Shown here: in pieces, positions 6,488-7,822 of the stretch
Layout of the letters: every line of letters begins with the position of its first letter
How positions within the stretch are numbered: position 1 is the stretch's first letter
Source: Bacteroidales bacterium UBA1769
GTDB taxonomy: Bacteria; Bacteroidota; Bacteroidia; Bacteroidales; UBA932
Direction: 5' to 3'
DNA: 7,822 nt
NCBI GenBank assembly: GCA_002314725.1
Contig: DCGV01000081.1
Location: 45,445 to 53,266 of the forward strand
The notes under the pieces: model-generated
The model's database searches: none
Told to the model about the DNA's origin: nothing
What the model saw: the letters and a program-made list of their open reading frames with translations, nothing else
Translations under genes and position numbers: made by a program

Positions 6488-7501
6488 ATGATGAGTATTT
6501 TTACCAAACTGCGTATTAAGGCAAACAAAACCGATGAAAAACCGTCTGACAATATTACACTCTGCCAATTCATCAATAAATTCAGACGCGACATCAAAAC
6601 CGGAGACCGTCTCAATTATAATGGAAATCTTTATGCAAAAGGGACCATCAATGCCATCAACCAGGCATTGGAACGTTTCTATAAATTTGAAAAATATAAA
6701 AACCACCTCTACGATTTCGATGAGATTGATTTGAGATTTTACAATGAATACACTGCATATCTGAAAAAGCAGGATTACTCCATCAATACAACTGGGAAAT
6801 GCATCAAGGTGTTGAAACAGATAATGTCTCTTTCAGAATCTGAAGGATATCATAACAATGGGAAATATAAAGATCCGCGGTTTAAAGGTCAGCGAGTGGA
6901 TGTGGACAACATCTATCTGACGAAGGACGATCTGGCCGCAATTATGGCCATCGACGGGACTGAATTGACCAAATCAGAGATTCTCTCCAGAGATATCTTT
7001 ATGGTCGGAGTCTGGACAGCTCAACGTGTCAGCGACTATAACCATATCCATAAAGATGAGATTCAGACAATGACAAAGCGCTGGATAGAAGATGTGCCTG
7101 ACCCGGATTGCCCTGGCGCGACAAAAGCAGAAATAAGAAGCAAAGAGATCACCTACATAAACTTCCGCCAGCGCAAAACCGGGACAAAAGTAGCCATCCC
7201 CTGCTCATCGGAATTGAAAGCAATACTGGAAAAATACGACTGCCAGATACCTCACCAGGCGGAGAATGTACTCAACAAGAATATGAAAACAATCGGTCGC
7301 AAAGCCGGCCTGACGAACATAGTGGAGATTGAAATTACAAAAGGAGGCAAGTCAACAATTAAAAAGGTTGAAAAGTGCGACTTGATATTCTCACACACTG
7401 CACGAAGAACCGGCGCCACCCTGATGCTCAAAAAATATATCAAAGCCGATCAACTCGAAGTCATCGAGAAGATTACGGAGAAGTATGATTATTTTGATTA
7501 G
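6488..7501 (+). CDS. Tyrosine recombinase/integrase (SAM-like core-binding domain), catalytic domain internally deleted
   Basis: Bacteroidales site-specific recombinase of the phage-integrase family, which would cut and rejoin DNA through a tyrosine. The frame is open from 6413 (362 aa; residue numbers use this), but codons 1-25 translate T-rich promoter-like DNA (WFYHYLWFLLIIIS) and contain a -7 box, so ATG 6488 (337 aa) or 6491 is preferred. A SAM-like core-binding domain spans about 47-150 and the catalytic domain about 165-360. Catalytic Arg205 (TAQRVSDY), Lys255 (RQRKTG), His328-x-x-Arg331 (HTARR) and Tyr342 (LKKYIKAD) are recognisable. Tyr342 follows Arg331 by only 11 residues, where family members have over 30. 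The helix and the Gly-His box (normally like ITGHSS) are missing while the downstream tail (EKITEKYDYF) is intact. This fits an in-frame deletion of about 20-24 codons and probably a dead or impaired enzyme. The N-terminal arm region is also short. Confidence 0.85.
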   Translation: MMSIFTKLRIKANKTDEKPSDNITLCQFINKFRRDIKTGDRLNYNGNLYAKGTINAINQALERFYKFEKYKNHLYDFDEIDLRFYNEYTAYLKKQDYSINTTGKCIKVLKQIMSLSESEGYHNNGKYKDPRFKGQRVDVDNIYLTKDDLAAIMAIDGTELTKSEILSRDIFMVGVWTAQRVSDYNHIHKDEIQTMTKRWIEDVPDPDCPGATKAEIRSKEITYINFRQRKTGTKVAIPCSSELKAILEKYDCQIPHQAENVLNKNMKTIGRKAGLTNIVEIEITKGGKSTIKKVEKCDLIFSHTARRTGATLMLKKYIKADQLEVIEKITEKYDYFD

Positions 7502-7512
7502 AAAATTTCGCG

Positions 7513-7560
7513 TTGGAAAAAAGTTGCAAAAACACTGTGCAAATATTGGAAAAAAGTTGC
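7513..7560. repeat. Two 15-bp direct repeats spaced 33 bp apart
   Basis: The sequence TTGGAAAAAAGTTGC occurs exactly at 7513-7527 and again at 7546-7560, giving a 33-bp period. The DNA after the two copies differs (AAAAACACTG versus TTTATTCTAC). Both copies lie in the gap between the recombinase stop and the convergent ATPase gene. GGAAAAAAGTTG resembles the spacer found in many Bacteroidetes promoters, but neither copy is followed by a TAnnTTTG box. They could be recombinase-binding or attachment sequences, or relics of a promoter duplication; the sequence alone does not decide. Confidence 0.8.
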
Positions 7561-7571
7561 TTTATTCTACT

Positions 7572-7822
7572 CTATGGTTTAAGACAACCAATAGGGACAA
7601 CATATATCCCGTCATTTCGGCGATAAGCAATATCTCCCACTCCTGTTAGGACCATTAAGAAAGATGGCTTATTCATTTTTGAGGTGTCAAGTTTATTTTT
7701 CAGAGTCATCAGACTCTCGGCGCCTTCATTTATAAGCATTTCTCCGCCAAGTTTTATTTCTACAAGGCCATAACGTCCATCACGGAGGTGAATTACAGCA
7801 TCACATTCAAGTTTGTCCGCGT
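7572..7822 (-). CDS. AAA ATPase with DUF4143 domain, C-terminal fragment (cut by window edge)
   Basis: The last 82 codons of a gene that enters from the right edge, with its TAG at 7572-7574. The readable tail contains ECDAVIHLRDGRYGLVEIKLGG, split by the family pattern of a predicted beta-strand with Glu-x-Lys, then EGAESLMTLKNKLDT, PSFLMVLTG and the terminal IYVVPIGCLKP. These blocks are characteristic of the DUF4143 half of the widespread AAA_14/DUF4143 proteins, whose C-terminal part looks nuclease-like (D, E-x-K). The ATPase half should lie to the right, outside the window. Their function is unsettled; they are frequent in Bacteroidetes accessory DNA. The gene converges on the recombinase, 70 bp from its stop, and I see no terminator between them. 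Confidence 0.85.
   Translation of the reverse strand, partial: ADKLECDAVIHLRDGRYGLVEIKLGGEMLINEGAESLMTLKNKLDTSKMNKPSFLMVLTGVGDIAYRRNDGIYVVPIGCLKP

Noticed and set aside
7524..7542. Terminator hairpin TTGCA...TGCAA between the recombinase and ATPase genes
   Set aside because: The stem is only 5 bp with a 9-nt loop and there is no T tract on either strand.
1..7822. CRISPR array, insertion sequence or toxin-antitoxin pair
   Set aside because: No regularly spaced repeats, transposase or paired small genes are visible; the only clear repeat is the two-copy 15-bp element near 7513-7560.

Overview
The window looks like chromosomal DNA of a Bacteroidales bacterium (Prevotella/Bacteroides-like). The support is the moderately AT-rich composition, two TAnnTTTG promoter -7 boxes of the Bacteroidetes type, a 4-alpha-glucanotransferase with N-terminal CBM20 modules, a short Wza-like lipoprotein with a C-terminal hydrophobic helix, a PHP-type phosphatase beside a fused Wzc kinase, a SAM-like-domain tyrosine recombinase, and a DUF4143 ATPase tail. 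Species cannot be called from the sequence alone.

Layout, left to right. (1) The 3' end of a tRNA (probably Pro) on the + strand, cut by the window edge, followed by a strong rho-independent terminator. (2) A tight four-gene operon on the - strand. Read in its own direction it runs: Wza-like polysaccharide export lipoprotein, 2 nt gap, Wzc-like chain-length regulator and tyrosine autokinase, 1 nt overlap, PHP tyrosine phosphatase, 4 nt overlap, 4-alpha-glucanotransferase (MalQ). (3) A short divergent promoter region of about 140 nt. (4) A tyrosine recombinase gene on the + strand with its HxxR box and tyrosine but without the residues normally between them. (5) A 71-nt convergent gap with two copies of a 15-bp direct repeat. 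(6) The 3' end of an AAA ATPase/DUF4143 gene on the - strand, cut by the window edge.

How the genes fit together: the first three operon genes form an envelope polysaccharide export and control module. It comprises the periplasmic/outer-membrane export lipoprotein, the inner-membrane co-polymerase/kinase that phosphorylates its own Tyr tail, and the phosphatase that resets the tail. The operon begins and ends inside the window and has no glycosyltransferase, flippase or polymerase, so the polymer must be made by genes elsewhere. Instead the last, translationally coupled gene is an alpha-glucan-remodelling enzyme, an unusual partner. The divergent recombinase recalls the DNA-inversion control common at Bacteroidales polysaccharide loci, but its catalytic domain has an internal in-frame deletion and no convincing invertible repeats were found.

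Best candidates for a second look: the recombinase with the missing active-site segment, the coupling of malQ to an orphan polysaccharide kinase/phosphatase module, the compacted MalQ architecture, and the 33-bp-spaced direct repeats after the recombinase. I see no clear evidence for a wholly new system.
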